The notes under the pieces were generated by a model. It searched no databases, had not been told where the DNA came from, and saw nothing but the letters and a program-made list of their open reading frames with translations. DNA of 64,000 nucleotides from assembly GCA_964538085.1 (NCBI GenBank), contig CAZIDF010000009.1, positions 69,093 to 133,092 on the forward strand, in the 5' to 3' direction. This DNA comes from G020348385 sp964538085. GTDB lineage: Bacteria; Acidobacteriota; Aminicenantia; Aminicenantales; Aminicenantaceae. This document shows, in pieces, positions 25,488 to 34,681 of the stretch. The translations under genes were made by a program, and so were the position numbers. Each line of letters opens with the position of its first letter. Position 1 is the stretch's first letter.

Positions 25488-26513
25488 ATGAAAACGGTCA
25501 ACATTATCCTTTTGGGATATGGACGGGTAGGAAAAGCTTTTGTCCGTCTGGTCCAAGAGAAACAAGATTTTTGCCTCAGCCGATATAAACTCCGCATTTG
25601 CATCGGCCTTGTTCTAAACAGCAGGGGAGGCCTTAGACTGAATCTAGAGAAGGAAAGCGAGAAATTCCTCTATGATTTGGTGGTGGGATCGAAACTCGAA
25701 GAATTTCCTTATTGGGAATGGGGCATGGACTTTGGAGACGCCCTGGACTGCAATGGCCTCGATGTTTTAGTCGATTGTACACCTAGCAATATTCAGACAG
25801 GGGAACCAGCTCTCGATTGTACTCACCGGGCATTGGATCGTGGGTGGAATGTTGTGACAGCCAATAAGGGGCCACTCGTTGTCGATTTTGACGGCATCCG
25901 GAAAGTTGCCGATAAAAATCGAGTTTCTCTGGGAATGAGTGGGGCCACAGCCGCCGCTCTCCCTACCTTGGATGTTGCGCTTCATTCGCTGGCAGGAGCG
26001 GAAATACATCGCATCGAAGGGATTTTGAATGGAACGACAAATTATATACTCACAAGGATGAGCGAAGGGATGGAATACTCTGTGGCATTAAAGGAAGCTC
26101 AAGATAAGGGAATTGCCGAACCGAATCCCTCTCAAGATGTTGATGGCTGGGACACAGCAGCCAAGATTCTTATCATAACAAATGTTATTTTCGGAACGTC
26201 CTATACTCTTGATAATATCCATGTGGAGGGGATCACACACATCCCTTGTGCGCTTCGAGAAAAGGCAAAAGGATCTGGAAAGGCGATCAAACTTATCGGC
26301 AGATTCGTCCAGGATGGCAAAGGACGAGATCTCGAGACAAAATTATCCCTCATAGATCCTTCTCATCCTCTTTTTGGAGTCAATGGCGCTCAGAAAGGGA
26401 TAACCTTTTTTACAGACACGATGGATTCGATAACTGTAACAGGAGGAAAATCGGATCCCAGAGGAGCTGCGGCCGCTCTGTTGAAGGATATCATTAATAT
26501 ATACTTGGGTTAG
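25488..26513 (+). CDS. hom: Homoserine dehydrogenase
   Basis: A 341-aa NAD(P)-dependent enzyme that reduces aspartate semialdehyde to homoserine. The dinucleotide loop GYGRVGKAF is at residues ~10-18; VVTANKGPL and GILNGTTNYIL are family signatures, and the catalytic lysine region lies around DVDGWDTAAKILI. There is no ACT domain, so feedback control by threonine through that domain is not expected. It ends the pyrB-pyrI-hom operon (9-nt gap), joining two branches that start from aspartate. It feeds threonine synthase at 18954. Confidence 0.93.
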   Translation: MKTVNIILLGYGRVGKAFVRLVQEKQDFCLSRYKLRICIGLVLNSRGGLRLNLEKESEKFLYDLVVGSKLEEFPYWEWGMDFGDALDCNGLDVLVDCTPSNIQTGEPALDCTHRALDRGWNVVTANKGPLVVDFDGIRKVADKNRVSLGMSGATAAALPTLDVALHSLAGAEIHRIEGILNGTTNYILTRMSEGMEYSVALKEAQDKGIAEPNPSQDVDGWDTAAKILIITNVIFGTSYTLDNIHVEGITHIPCALREKAKGSGKAIKLIGRFVQDGKGRDLETKLSLIDPSHPLFGVNGAQKGITFFTDTMDSITVTGGKSDPRGAAAALLKDIINIYLG

Positions 26514-26579
26514 ATTGACCTGATACCTTTTTTCTGTTAATTTATTCATCCTCAAATCTGACGATCAATCTGAGAATGC

Positions 26580-26670
<91 letters not shown>

Positions 26671-26698
26671 TGAACGCCAAACGTATACAGGAGTGGAA

Positions 26699-27904
26699 AT
26701 GGACACAAAATTTTACGTGGACATGGAAGACCTTTACGGGGCTAATAACTATCATCCTCTGGATGTTGTTATAACTAAAGCCAAAGGTATTTGGGTTTGG
26801 GATGTGGAAGGACAAAAATATTTAGATTTTTTGAGTGCTTATTCGGCTGTGAACCAGGGACACTGCCATCCGCGGATTGTCAAAGCCCTTGAAACTCAAG
26901 CAAGACAAGTGACATTGACCTCGAGAGCCTTCCGGAACGATCAGTGGCCGATGTTAGCCAAAGAGCTCTGTGATTTTACCGGATACAGAATGGCTCTTCC
27001 GATGAATTCCGGGGCTGAGGCTATTGAAACAGCGCTAAAAGCGGCCCGGATGTGGGGATATCAGAAAAAAGGCATACCGCAGGATAGGGCAGAGATAATC
27101 GTCTGCGCCAACAATTTCCACGGCCGGACCATATCGATCATCAGTTGCTCCACCGAGGCTCTTTACAGAAAAGATTTTGGGCCATTCACTCCTGGATTCG
27201 TGATCGTTCCGTATGGAGAAATCGATGCATTGGAACAGGCGATAAATCCCAACACAGCAGCTTTCCTTGTCGAGCCCATCCAAGCTGAGGCTGGTATCTT
27301 GATACCTCCCAAAGGATATCTGAAAGATGCCAAGGATATATGCGAGAGAAATGATGTTCTTTTTATGGCGGATGAGATCCAGACAGGACTTGGGAGGACG
27401 GGCAAACTTTTTGCTTGTGAGCATGAAGGCGTCAAACCGGATGTTTTAATAATCGGCAAGTCTTTGGGAGGGGGCTGTTATGCGATTTCGGCTGTTCTCG
27501 ATGATCGCGAAGCCTTGGGGCTTTTTACACCCGGGTCCCATGGCTCCACGTTTGGTGCGAATCCACTAGCCTGTGCGGTAGCCCGTGAATCGATACGGGT
27601 GATACAGGATGAGGATCTGGTCCAAAATGCAGCTGAACAAGGCGAATTCTTTATGGAAAAACTCCGAGCGATAAAAAGCAGGCATATTCGCGAAGTCAGG
27701 GGAAAGGGGTTGCTAATAGGGATAGACTTGGTCGAGGAGGCAGGGGGAGCCCGCAGATTTTGCGAGGCCTTGCAAACTGAAGGCCTGCTCTGCAAAGAAA
27801 CCCACGAGAATGTCATCCGTTTCGCGCCTCCTTTGATCATCAAGCAGAAAGATCTCAACTGGGCCGCTAAAAAAGTCAAAAAAGTCTTTAAGCAACTGGC
27901 CTGA
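26699..27904 (+). CDS. rocD: Ornithine aminotransferase (class III aminotransferase)
   Basis: A 401-aa PLP enzyme moving the delta-amino group of ornithine to 2-oxoglutarate, giving glutamate semialdehyde (which cyclises to pyrroline-5-carboxylate) and glutamate. DEIQTGLGRTGKLFA binds the cofactor ring, and the Schiff-base lysine lies in LIIGKSLGGGCY. The N-terminus YHPLDVVITKAKGIWVWD and NSGAEAIETALKAAR are typical of RocD rather than acetylornithine transaminase. The ATG at 26699 follows AGGAG; an earlier ATG lies inside the tRNA. The product P5C is also made from hydroxyproline by HypD (37341). Confidence 0.9.
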   Translation: MDTKFYVDMEDLYGANNYHPLDVVITKAKGIWVWDVEGQKYLDFLSAYSAVNQGHCHPRIVKALETQARQVTLTSRAFRNDQWPMLAKELCDFTGYRMALPMNSGAEAIETALKAARMWGYQKKGIPQDRAEIIVCANNFHGRTISIISCSTEALYRKDFGPFTPGFVIVPYGEIDALEQAINPNTAAFLVEPIQAEAGILIPPKGYLKDAKDICERNDVLFMADEIQTGLGRTGKLFACEHEGVKPDVLIIGKSLGGGCYAISAVLDDREALGLFTPGSHGSTFGANPLACAVARESIRVIQDEDLVQNAAEQGEFFMEKLRAIKSRHIREVRGKGLLIGIDLVEEAGGARRFCEALQTEGLLCKETHENVIRFAPPLIIKQKDLNWAAKKVKKVFKQLA

Positions 27905-27962
27905 TTGAAGAATTTACTCCAATCCTTTATCGTATAAGAGAGTCCCAAGAAGGGAGGTCTAA

Positions 27963-29123
27963 ATGAAAAAAAACATATTTTTTCTTTTACTGGGTGTTGT
28001 GGCGATGGCGACTTGTGTTATCTATGTCCCTGTCGATGAAGGGGGTCCTCCTTACAGGGGTGGTTATTATGAAGATCCCCATTCGACAGAGATGGATACT
28101 TCCTATTTTTACGATTATCTCTCTCCTCATGGAGTATGGGTTCGCTTTTCCCCGTATGGATATGTGTGGATTCCTGATAGAATGGGATATGGATGGCGCC
28201 CCTATACCCAAGGACAGTGGGTGTGGTCGGATTTTGGCTGGACCTGGGCTTCCCGTTACGAGTGGGGCTGGGTTCCGTTCCATTATGGCCGATGGGGCTG
28301 GGATAGCTATCTTGGTTGGTATTGGGTTCCCGGGGCCGAGTGGGGGCCAGCTTGGGTGAGTTGGCGCACAAGCGATCTGTATATCGGATGGGCTCCCATC
28401 CCTCCGGAGGCAAGATTCGTTCCTGGCGTGGGCATAACCACTTTACCCTATACTCTTCATCAATCCTCTTGGGTGTTTGTGGAATATCCCTATTTTTTCG
28501 AAGCCAGGCTCTATCGATATGTCCTCCCCATGGAACGAAACTTAACCATCATCAACTATTCGGTATTGAGGACCGATATTCGAATGAGGGGAGACAGAGT
28601 GATCAACAATGGCGTTGATATAGACTATGTCAGGAGAATGACAAGGCAGACCATTTCACGGCATGAACTGGCACCAGCAGATCGGCCTGGGCAATCCAGA
28701 GTCACAGAAGGCCGAGTGGAGATATATAATCCCATCATCAGGCAGTATGAATCCGCTCATCCAAAGAGAGTCTTGGAGAGGGATGAGGTCCTCGATAGAG
28801 TAACGCGAACTTCAATAAAAGAGCCTGATGAACAGGCTGAATCCCAGGAAAATAGACTAAAAAATGCTCATGAGCAGGAAATCCAACATTTAGAAAATAG
28901 CCAAGAAAAAGAATTACAGCAGGTCCTTCGGAAGAAACAGCAGGAGGAGAGCGAAACAAAGGATCCAGTGGAAAAACAAAAGATAAAAAAAGAATACGAC
29001 CAAAAGGTCACAACGATCAAACAGAGTCACGAAAAAGAGAAAACGGAAATAAAGAAAAGACATAAAAAAGAAGAAGAGGAGACGAAGAAGAAAACTGTCA
29101 AGAAAAAAGTGATCAAGAAATGA
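27963..29123 (+). CDS. Exported Trp/Tyr-rich DUF6600-like protein with a charged coiled-coil tail
   Basis: A 386-aa protein with a hydrophobic N-terminus (MKKNIFFLLLGVVAMATC) that could be a signal peptide, or a lipoprotein signal with Cys18. Residues ~40-155 are packed with Trp, Tyr and Gly in repeats such as GVWVRFSPYGYVWIPD and YEWGWVPFHYGRWGWD, matching DUF6600. The last ~100 residues are almost entirely Lys, Glu and Gln and should form a long coiled coil. The Trp-rich repeats suggest wall or envelope contact. Function unknown. The start is preceded by AAGGGAGG. Confidence 0.75.
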   Translation: MKKNIFFLLLGVVAMATCVIYVPVDEGGPPYRGGYYEDPHSTEMDTSYFYDYLSPHGVWVRFSPYGYVWIPDRMGYGWRPYTQGQWVWSDFGWTWASRYEWGWVPFHYGRWGWDSYLGWYWVPGAEWGPAWVSWRTSDLYIGWAPIPPEARFVPGVGITTLPYTLHQSSWVFVEYPYFFEARLYRYVLPMERNLTIINYSVLRTDIRMRGDRVINNGVDIDYVRRMTRQTISRHELAPADRPGQSRVTEGRVEIYNPIIRQYESAHPKRVLERDEVLDRVTRTSIKEPDEQAESQENRLKNAHEQEIQHLENSQEKELQQVLRKKQQEESETKDPVEKQKIKKEYDQKVTTIKQSHEKEKTEIKKRHKKEEEETKKKTVKKKVIKK

Positions 29124-29129
29124 TATAGA

Positions 29130-29984
29130 CTATTGCTGTGACCCTTTCCAAGTCACAGTAAATGTTGTCCCGAGGATAACCAAGCCCCCTAATACAGTCC
29201 TCAGGCTCGGGATTTCTTTCAGGATCAAGAGAGCCATGACGATTCCGTAAACAGGTTCCAGGGAGCTGATGAGGGCGGCTGTTTGCGCTTTGATCAGACG
29301 CATTCCCTTGATGAACAAGGAATGCGACAGGGCCGTACAAAAAATACCCAAGATCACGAGGAGGAGGATGTCTCTGCCTTCAAGATGAGGTCGCAAGATA
29401 AAAAAGAAGGGAAGCAAAAAAAGAGTGGCCCATAAATCTTGATAAAAAGTGATCAGCAAACTGGAATAGCTTTGAGAAAGTTTTCTGTTAAGAATAGTGA
29501 GGATGGAGAACGTGAACCCGGCGAGCAATCCCCACAAGACTCCTCGATAGACAGAATCGGTCAAGTCGAATCGCGGGATAATCAGGAAGATACCGAGGAT
29601 GCAGAGAAGTGCATACAAAAGCGAGGACAGATCGATTTTTTCCCTGAAAAAAAGTGGCTCGAGGAATGTGGTGAATACAGGAAAACTGGAATAGGATAGA
29701 AGGCCGACGGCAACAGTGGATATTTGGATGGATTGGAAAAACGCCACCCAATGCACAGCGAGGATAAATCCCAGCAGGATAAAAACGGTGTGGTTTCGTG
29801 TGGGCGAAATCTTCATGCTTTTTCTCGAGAAGAGGAAGAACACAAAAAGGGCAAGGCTGGCAAAAAAGACACGTCCCAAAACGATGAGAAAGGGTGAAAG
29901 TGTGAGCCATTTTCCGAAGAGTCCGGCCAGACCGAACAGGACAACAGCCGCATGTATCTCGAGGAGACTGTGTTTTTCTGCCAT
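29130..29984 (-). CDS. EamA/DMT family transporter
   Basis: A 284-aa inner-membrane protein with about ten helices formed by two five-helix repeats of the EamA type, each containing a conserved stretch near its end (ALLCILGIFLIIPRF, and LEPVYGIVMALLILKEIPSL in the second half). The family exports amino acids, nucleosides and other metabolites. Substrate not predictable. It is convergent with the DUF6600 gene, six bases away, and divergent from dnaX. Confidence 0.85.
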   Translation of the reverse strand: MAEKHSLLEIHAAVVLFGLAGLFGKWLTLSPFLIVLGRVFFASLALFVFFLFSRKSMKISPTRNHTVFILLGFILAVHWVAFFQSIQISTVAVGLLSYSSFPVFTTFLEPLFFREKIDLSSLLYALLCILGIFLIIPRFDLTDSVYRGVLWGLLAGFTFSILTILNRKLSQSYSSLLITFYQDLWATLFLLPFFFILRPHLEGRDILLLVILGIFCTALSHSLFIKGMRLIKAQTAALISSLEPVYGIVMALLILKEIPSLRTVLGGLVILGTTFTVTWKGSQQ

Positions 29985-30034
29985 GTGACTCCCTTATATT
30001 ACTCGAAAATTCAAAAGAAAAATAGAAAAATGCA

Positions 30035-30069
30035 GGACATTCCATTAGGTGCAGCCTAATGAGATGTCC
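30035..30069 (+). other. Stem-loop upstream of dnaX
   Basis: GGACAT (30035-30040) pairs with ATGTCC (30064-30069) and CATTAGG (30043-30049) with CCTAATG (30055-30061), around a 5-nt loop and a small internal loop. It lies between divergent transporter and dnaX genes, about 100 nt before the dnaX start, and is followed by a T-rich stretch. It could be a terminator for an unseen short transcript or a 5' regulatory hairpin. No known RNA family was recognised. Confidence 0.45.
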
Positions 30070-30172
30070 CTTATATTTTAATTTTGTATTCCTACGGAAT
30101 TATGCTAATATATTGTTTACATTTTATTTAAGGAACCTGGCTTCCTTCAAAACATTCATCAGCCTGATTAAT

Positions 30173-31588
30173 ATGAGTTATGTGATTTTTGCCCGAAAAT
30201 ACCGGCCCATGACGTTCGAGACGATGATAGGCCAAAAACATGTAGTCCAAACCCTGATGAATGCGATCAAAAACGATCGGGTCGCTCAAGCTTACATTTT
30301 CTCGGGCATGAGAGGCGTCGGGAAAACAACGACAGCCCGGATCCTCGCCAAAGCCTTGAATTGCCAGCACGGCCCAACCCCCACCCCATGCAACAAATGT
30401 GAATTCTGTCGCGAAATCAATGAAGACCGCTCTGTGGATGTTTTAGAAATCGATGGGGCTTCCAACAGAGGTATCGACGAAGTGAGATCCCTCCGGGAAG
30501 GGGTAAAATATAAACCCATTCATAGCCGGAATAAAGTTATCATCATCGATGAAGTTCACATGCTTACCAGAGAAGCATTCAATGCCCTGCTGAAGACCTT
30601 AGAAGAGCCTCCCTCTCACACCATCTTCATTTTTGCAACCACTGAGTTTCATAAAGTTCCGGCTACCATCATATCCCGCTGTCAACATTTCGAATTCAAA
30701 AAAATATCCCAGAAGGATATCATCAATCACCTGCTGGACATCACCAAACAGGAGAACATAACTATTTCCGCTTACGGACTCAACTTGATCGCCGAAGCAG
30801 CAGATGGCAGTTTGCGAGATGCTCAGAGCCTTCTCGATCAAGCAGTATCCTATTCTGGAGAAAACATCTCCGACGAGGATCTCAAAGAAATCCTGGGCGC
30901 CATCAGCCGTGAGGTCTTATTCGATTTCTCGAGTGTCATTCTTGATGAAGAGCCGGATCGTATCTTTCCTTTAGTGGAGAGTGTCATAGAAAAAGGGTAT
31001 GACCTGAGATTTTTCACCAAAGAACTCATCCAGCATTTCAGGAATCTACTTCTCGTGAAATCGGTCAAGAATCCCAAGGAATTGCTTGCATTGAGTGATG
31101 AAGATATAAAGGCTCTCGTGCAGGAAGCAGATAAGTCCTCTGCTGATGATTTTCTCCGCTATCTTGTTGCGCTTCAACAAGGAGAACAGGGACTGAAGTT
31201 CTCCTCTTATCCCAGAATCTATCTCGAAGCGATGCTGGTTAAATTGTGCCATTTTAAAAAGATCATCCCGCTAGAAAACATCATTCAAGACATCGAAGCT
31301 TTAAAAAAAGAATTCAAAAGGCCTGGTAGCGAGGAAAAGTTGAAGAGCCACGAGTTGCCGGCTCCCCAAAAACAAGAGGTCCGGAAAAAAGAGGTAATCC
31401 CAGAAAAAAAGACTGAATCGGCGCCTCCGCCATCAGATGATCCTCCCGGAGAAAAAAAGAGTCGGAAAGTTGAACGCACGCAAAAAGTAAACAATGTCGC
31501 ATTGAAGGATCCGACGGTCAAAAGCTTCATGGATACGTTTGATGCACAGGTCGTTAGCATCGATCCCATAAAAAAAGGAAAAAAATAA
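30173..31588 (+). CDS. dnaX: DNA polymerase III subunits gamma/tau
   Basis: A 471-aa clamp-loader ATPase. The start MSYVIFARKYRPMTFETMIG at 30173 is the universal DnaX N-terminus; in-frame codons further upstream look non-coding. Walker A is GMRGVGKTTTARIL, the zinc site has the CQHG...CNKCEFC pattern, the Walker B region is VIIDEVHMLT, and the sensor-1 region is FIFATTEFHKVP. The C-terminal part (~360-471) is a charged linker ending in a short conserved stretch; the long tau tail of E. coli is absent. First gene of dnaX-ybaB-recR. Confidence 0.95.
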   Translation: MSYVIFARKYRPMTFETMIGQKHVVQTLMNAIKNDRVAQAYIFSGMRGVGKTTTARILAKALNCQHGPTPTPCNKCEFCREINEDRSVDVLEIDGASNRGIDEVRSLREGVKYKPIHSRNKVIIIDEVHMLTREAFNALLKTLEEPPSHTIFIFATTEFHKVPATIISRCQHFEFKKISQKDIINHLLDITKQENITISAYGLNLIAEAADGSLRDAQSLLDQAVSYSGENISDEDLKEILGAISREVLFDFSSVILDEEPDRIFPLVESVIEKGYDLRFFTKELIQHFRNLLLVKSVKNPKELLALSDEDIKALVQEADKSSADDFLRYLVALQQGEQGLKFSSYPRIYLEAMLVKLCHFKKIIPLENIIQDIEALKKEFKRPGSEEKLKSHELPAPQKQEVRKKEVIPEKKTESAPPPSDDPPGEKKSRKVERTQKVNNVALKDPTVKSFMDTFDAQVVSIDPIKKGKK

Positions 31589-31599
31589 GGAGAGGGAAG

Positions 31600-31911
31600 A
31601 TGAAGAGCATGGGCAATATCCAAAAAATGATGAAACAAGCCAAGGAGATGCAGGATAGACTCCAGAGGGAAATGGCTGAGATGAGAGTCGAAGGATCGAG
31701 CGGAGGCGGTATGGTGACAGTTATCTTGGATGGGACCAAAAATCTAATCTCTTTGACGATAAATCCTGAGGTCGTCGATAAAGAAGACACAGAAATGCTC
31801 CAAGATCTGGTCGTCGCCGCTTTTAACGATGCCAACACAAAGGTCGACGAATCGCTTTCTGAAAAAATGGGAGCTTTTGGAGCGGGCTTGAAGATTCCAG
31901 GACTATTCTAA
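31600..31911 (+). CDS. ybaB: YbaB/EbfC nucleoid-associated protein
   Basis: A 103-aa DNA-binding protein that forms a tweezer-like dimer. MGNIQKMMKQAKEMQDRLQR and EVVDKEDTEMLQDLVVAAFN are typical. It lies between dnaX and recR, the position conserved across bacteria, which supports the call strongly. Its stop codon overlaps the recR start (TAATG). Confidence 0.95.
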   Translation: MKSMGNIQKMMKQAKEMQDRLQREMAEMRVEGSSGGGMVTVILDGTKNLISLTINPEVVDKEDTEMLQDLVVAAFNDANTKVDESLSEKMGAFGAGLKIPGLF

Positions 31912-32516
31912 TGCTCGATCAGGAACATCCCTTAAATCGACTCATCGAAGAGCTCAAGAAGATTCCCTCTATAGGCGCAAAAACAGCTCAGAGAATTGCG
32001 TTCTATATCATCGGAATTACACAAGATGAGGCTGATAGACTGGCAGATGCAATCAAAGAAGCGAAGCATAACATATTTTACTGCTCGGTTTGCAACAGTT
32101 TGACCCATATCGATCCCTGCCATTACTGTTCGGATTCCAAAAGAGAACAGGATGTGTTGTGCGTTGTCGAGGAACCTTTCAACATCTCCTCCATCGAAAA
32201 AACCGGAATTTTTCGTGGCGTTTACCATGTGCTGCACGGGACACTCTCTCCCTTAAAAGGGATAGGGCCAGATGAATTGAAGACGGATAAATTGATTGAA
32301 AGACTAAAAAAGGGACAATTTAAAGAGATAATATTGGCAACGAATCCAACCGCTGAAGGGGAGGCCACAGCCCTATATTTGGTGAGGCTGCTCAAGGATT
32401 TTCATGTAAAAATGACGCGACTTGCCATGGGCCTTCCGGTGGGTTCGGATATCGATTTTGCCGATCAAGTAACGATAAAAAAATCGCTGGAGGGAAGGAC
32501 GGAGCTAACAGAATAG
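31911..32516 (+). CDS. recR: Recombination protein RecR
   Basis: A 201-aa protein of the RecFOR gap-repair pathway. It has an N-terminal helix-hairpin-helix (LKKIPSIGAKTAQRIA), a four-cysteine zinc finger (CSVC ... CHYC, residues ~58-73), a Toprim domain starting VLCVVEEP with LATNPTAEGEATALY, and a C-terminal Walker-B-like end. RecR loads RecA together with RecO. Last gene of the dnaX operon. Confidence 0.96.
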   Translation: MLDQEHPLNRLIEELKKIPSIGAKTAQRIAFYIIGITQDEADRLADAIKEAKHNIFYCSVCNSLTHIDPCHYCSDSKREQDVLCVVEEPFNISSIEKTGIFRGVYHVLHGTLSPLKGIGPDELKTDKLIERLKKGQFKEIILATNPTAEGEATALYLVRLLKDFHVKMTRLAMGLPVGSDIDFADQVTIKKSLEGRTELTE

Positions 32517-32602
32517 CCAAATCATCATAAAGCTTTTCAGATAACCTGAAATCTCATGGCTGAAGAGGAGTGGGTTCGGATATCTGGAAAAAAGGAGGAT
32601 TA

Positions 32603-33181
32603 ATGGATAAAGAAACCTTAGAAATCCGTTGGCATGGCCGAGCAGGGCAGGGAGTGGTGACGGCAGCTGTGACCCTTGCCGATGTCATATCTACCGAAGA
32701 AGACCTGTATGTGCAGGCTTTCCCAGAGTTTGGAGCAGAGAAACGGGGAGCGCCTATTTTGGCTTTTAATAGAATTTCCAAAAAACCGATTCGTTCGCAC
32801 AGCCAGGTGTATTATCCGGATATTGTCGTTGTGACCGATCCCTCTTTGCTCGGGATGGTGGATGTCACAAGCGGCGCAAAAGAGGATGCTCTATTTTTGA
32901 TGAATACGATTTTTGACGTCGATCTCATTCGAAAGAGGCTTTCCTTAGAGGGAAAAAGAATCTATACGTTGGATGCTTATGCCATTGCAGAGAAAGAACT
33001 GGGGAGGGCCATCCCCAACGTCCCGATGGTTTCTGCGCTAATAAAAATCACAGGCCTTATGGATCTGGATAAGTTTACCAAAAACATCAGGGGATCGTTG
33101 GGAAAAAAATTGAGACCGGAAATCGTGGATAAAAACATGAAAACCATCGAGAGGGCATTCAAGGAGGTTATCGAAGGATGA
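32603..33181 (+). CDS. porG: Pyruvate:ferredoxin oxidoreductase, gamma subunit
   Basis: A 192-aa subunit of a four-subunit 2-oxoacid:ferredoxin oxidoreductase. The family start EIRWHGRAGQGVVTAA is clear, with FPEFGAEKRGAPILAF following. The ATG at 32603 follows AAAGGAGG; an upstream in-frame ATG is not needed. It overlaps porD by four bases. Together the complex splits pyruvate to acetyl-CoA, CO2 and reduced ferredoxin, the centre of anaerobic energy metabolism. Confidence 0.92.
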   Translation: MDKETLEIRWHGRAGQGVVTAAVTLADVISTEEDLYVQAFPEFGAEKRGAPILAFNRISKKPIRSHSQVYYPDIVVVTDPSLLGMVDVTSGAKEDALFLMNTIFDVDLIRKRLSLEGKRIYTLDAYAIAEKELGRAIPNVPMVSALIKITGLMDLDKFTKNIRGSLGKKLRPEIVDKNMKTIERAFKEVIEG

Positions 33182-33492
33182 AAAAAGAAACCTGGAAAGA
33201 ATTGACCATTGGCACCATCAATTTGGATGCTGGGAATTCAGTGAAGAATTTGACAGGGACATGGCGCTCCGGGCATAAACCGGAGTTCATCGAAGAACAT
33301 TGTATCCAGTGCTTTTTCTGCTGGCTGTATTGTCCTCACTTCGCCATCCTTGTGGAAGACGAAGAGGTCAAGGGTATCAACTATGACTACTGCACAGGTT
33401 GTGGCATATGCGCCGAAGAATGTCCTTCGAAAGAAAAGGCGATCGTGATGGTCAAGGAAGAAGCGAAATTGGCCGGGGGAGGGACAGAATGA
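33178..33492 (+). CDS. porD: Pyruvate:ferredoxin oxidoreductase, delta subunit (2x[4Fe-4S])
   Basis: A 104-aa ferredoxin-like subunit. Two cluster motifs are visible: CIQCFFCWLYCPH and CTGCGICAEECPS. These carry electrons from the active site to external ferredoxin. Both neighbouring genes overlap it by ATGA, so gamma, delta and alpha are translationally coupled. Confidence 0.94.
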   Translation: MKKETWKELTIGTINLDAGNSVKNLTGTWRSGHKPEFIEEHCIQCFFCWLYCPHFAILVEDEEVKGINYDYCTGCGICAEECPSKEKAIVMVKEEAKLAGGGTE

Positions 33493-34670
33493 GCGTACTA
33501 AAAACACTCAACGGCAATCAGACTATAGCTGAAGCGGTCAGACAAGTCGATCCGGATGTGGTGGCTGCCTACCCGATCACGCCTTCCACAGCGATCGTCG
33601 AAACCATCGCGAAATTTAAGGCGGATGGATTGATAAGCGGTGAGTTCGTCTGTCCTGAAAGCGAGCACAGCGCTATGAGCGTGTGCATCGGCGCGGCTTC
33701 TGCTGGAGGAAGAGTGATGACAGCCACTGCCTCACAAGGATTAGCCCTGATGTGGGAGATGCTTTACATTGCGGCCGGTTTGAGGCTCCCCATCGTGGCG
33801 GGTATTGCCAATCGAGCTTTGAGCGCACCGATCAACATCCATGGCGATCACAGCGATACGATGGGAGCAAGGGATACTGGATGGATCCAGATCTACTCTG
33901 AAAACTGCCAAGAAGCTTACGATAATTTTATTCAAGCGTTCCGTATAGCCGAGCATTTGGACGTCAGGACACCGGTGCTTGTCGGGCTGGATGGATTCAT
34001 CATCAGTCACTCGATGGAAGTCGTCCAGGTGGAAGACGATAATTTGGTTAAGGAATTTATTGGGGAATACCAAGCGGTGTATCCTTTGTTGGATACCAGC
34101 CGTAAGTTCACGGTCGGCCCCATCGATTTCACCGACTATTACTTCGAACATAAGAGAAACCAGATGGAGGGTATCGAGAATGCCCCTGGAGTTATCCAAC
34201 AGGTCGGGAAAGAATTCGGTGAAAAGTTCGGACGTTTCTATGGTTTCTTCGAAGAATACAGGATGGAGGACGCGGAAACATGCATCGTTGTGATGAGTTC
34301 GGCAGCCGGAACCTGCAAGGATGCCATCGATGAAATGCGCAGCGAGGGGAAAAAGATCGGGCTGTTGAAGCCCCGGATTTTCCGTCCCTTTCCTGATAAA
34401 CAAATTGCCGAGGCTTTGAAAGGCATGAAAGCCGTCGCTGTGCTGGACCGGTGTGCTTGCCCTGGAGCCTTCGGAGCTCCTCTGTTTACAGAAATCCGGA
34501 ACGCCCTTTATGATTACGAACAGAGGCCCAAAGTGGTGAATTATGTTTTTGGACTGGGTGGTAGAGACATCATGGTAGAGCATTTCAAAGAAGTGGCTGA
34601 AAAGCTGGACAAGATAGCCAAAACAGGGAAGGTCGAAGAGGTTTATGGCTACCTGAATTTGAGGGAATAG
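33489..34670 (+). CDS. porA: Pyruvate:ferredoxin oxidoreductase, alpha subunit
   Basis: A 393-aa subunit with the pyrimidine-binding half of the thiamine diphosphate site: DVVAAYPITPSTAIVETIA near the start, ECPSEHSA-like CPESEHSAMSV, and GRVMTATASQGLALM. Length and the C-terminal VLDRCACPGAFGAPL fit PorA of the archaeal four-subunit type. The ATG at 33489 overlaps the porD stop; upstream in-frame codons belong to the porD region. Confidence 0.93.
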   Translation: MSVLKTLNGNQTIAEAVRQVDPDVVAAYPITPSTAIVETIAKFKADGLISGEFVCPESEHSAMSVCIGAASAGGRVMTATASQGLALMWEMLYIAAGLRLPIVAGIANRALSAPINIHGDHSDTMGARDTGWIQIYSENCQEAYDNFIQAFRIAEHLDVRTPVLVGLDGFIISHSMEVVQVEDDNLVKEFIGEYQAVYPLLDTSRKFTVGPIDFTDYYFEHKRNQMEGIENAPGVIQQVGKEFGEKFGRFYGFFEEYRMEDAETCIVVMSSAAGTCKDAIDEMRSEGKKIGLLKPRIFRPFPDKQIAEALKGMKAVAVLDRCACPGAFGAPLFTEIRNALYDYEQRPKVVNYVFGLGGRDIMVEHFKEVAEKLDKIAKTGKVEEVYGYLNLRE

Positions 34671-34681
34671 GAGGAATAGAA

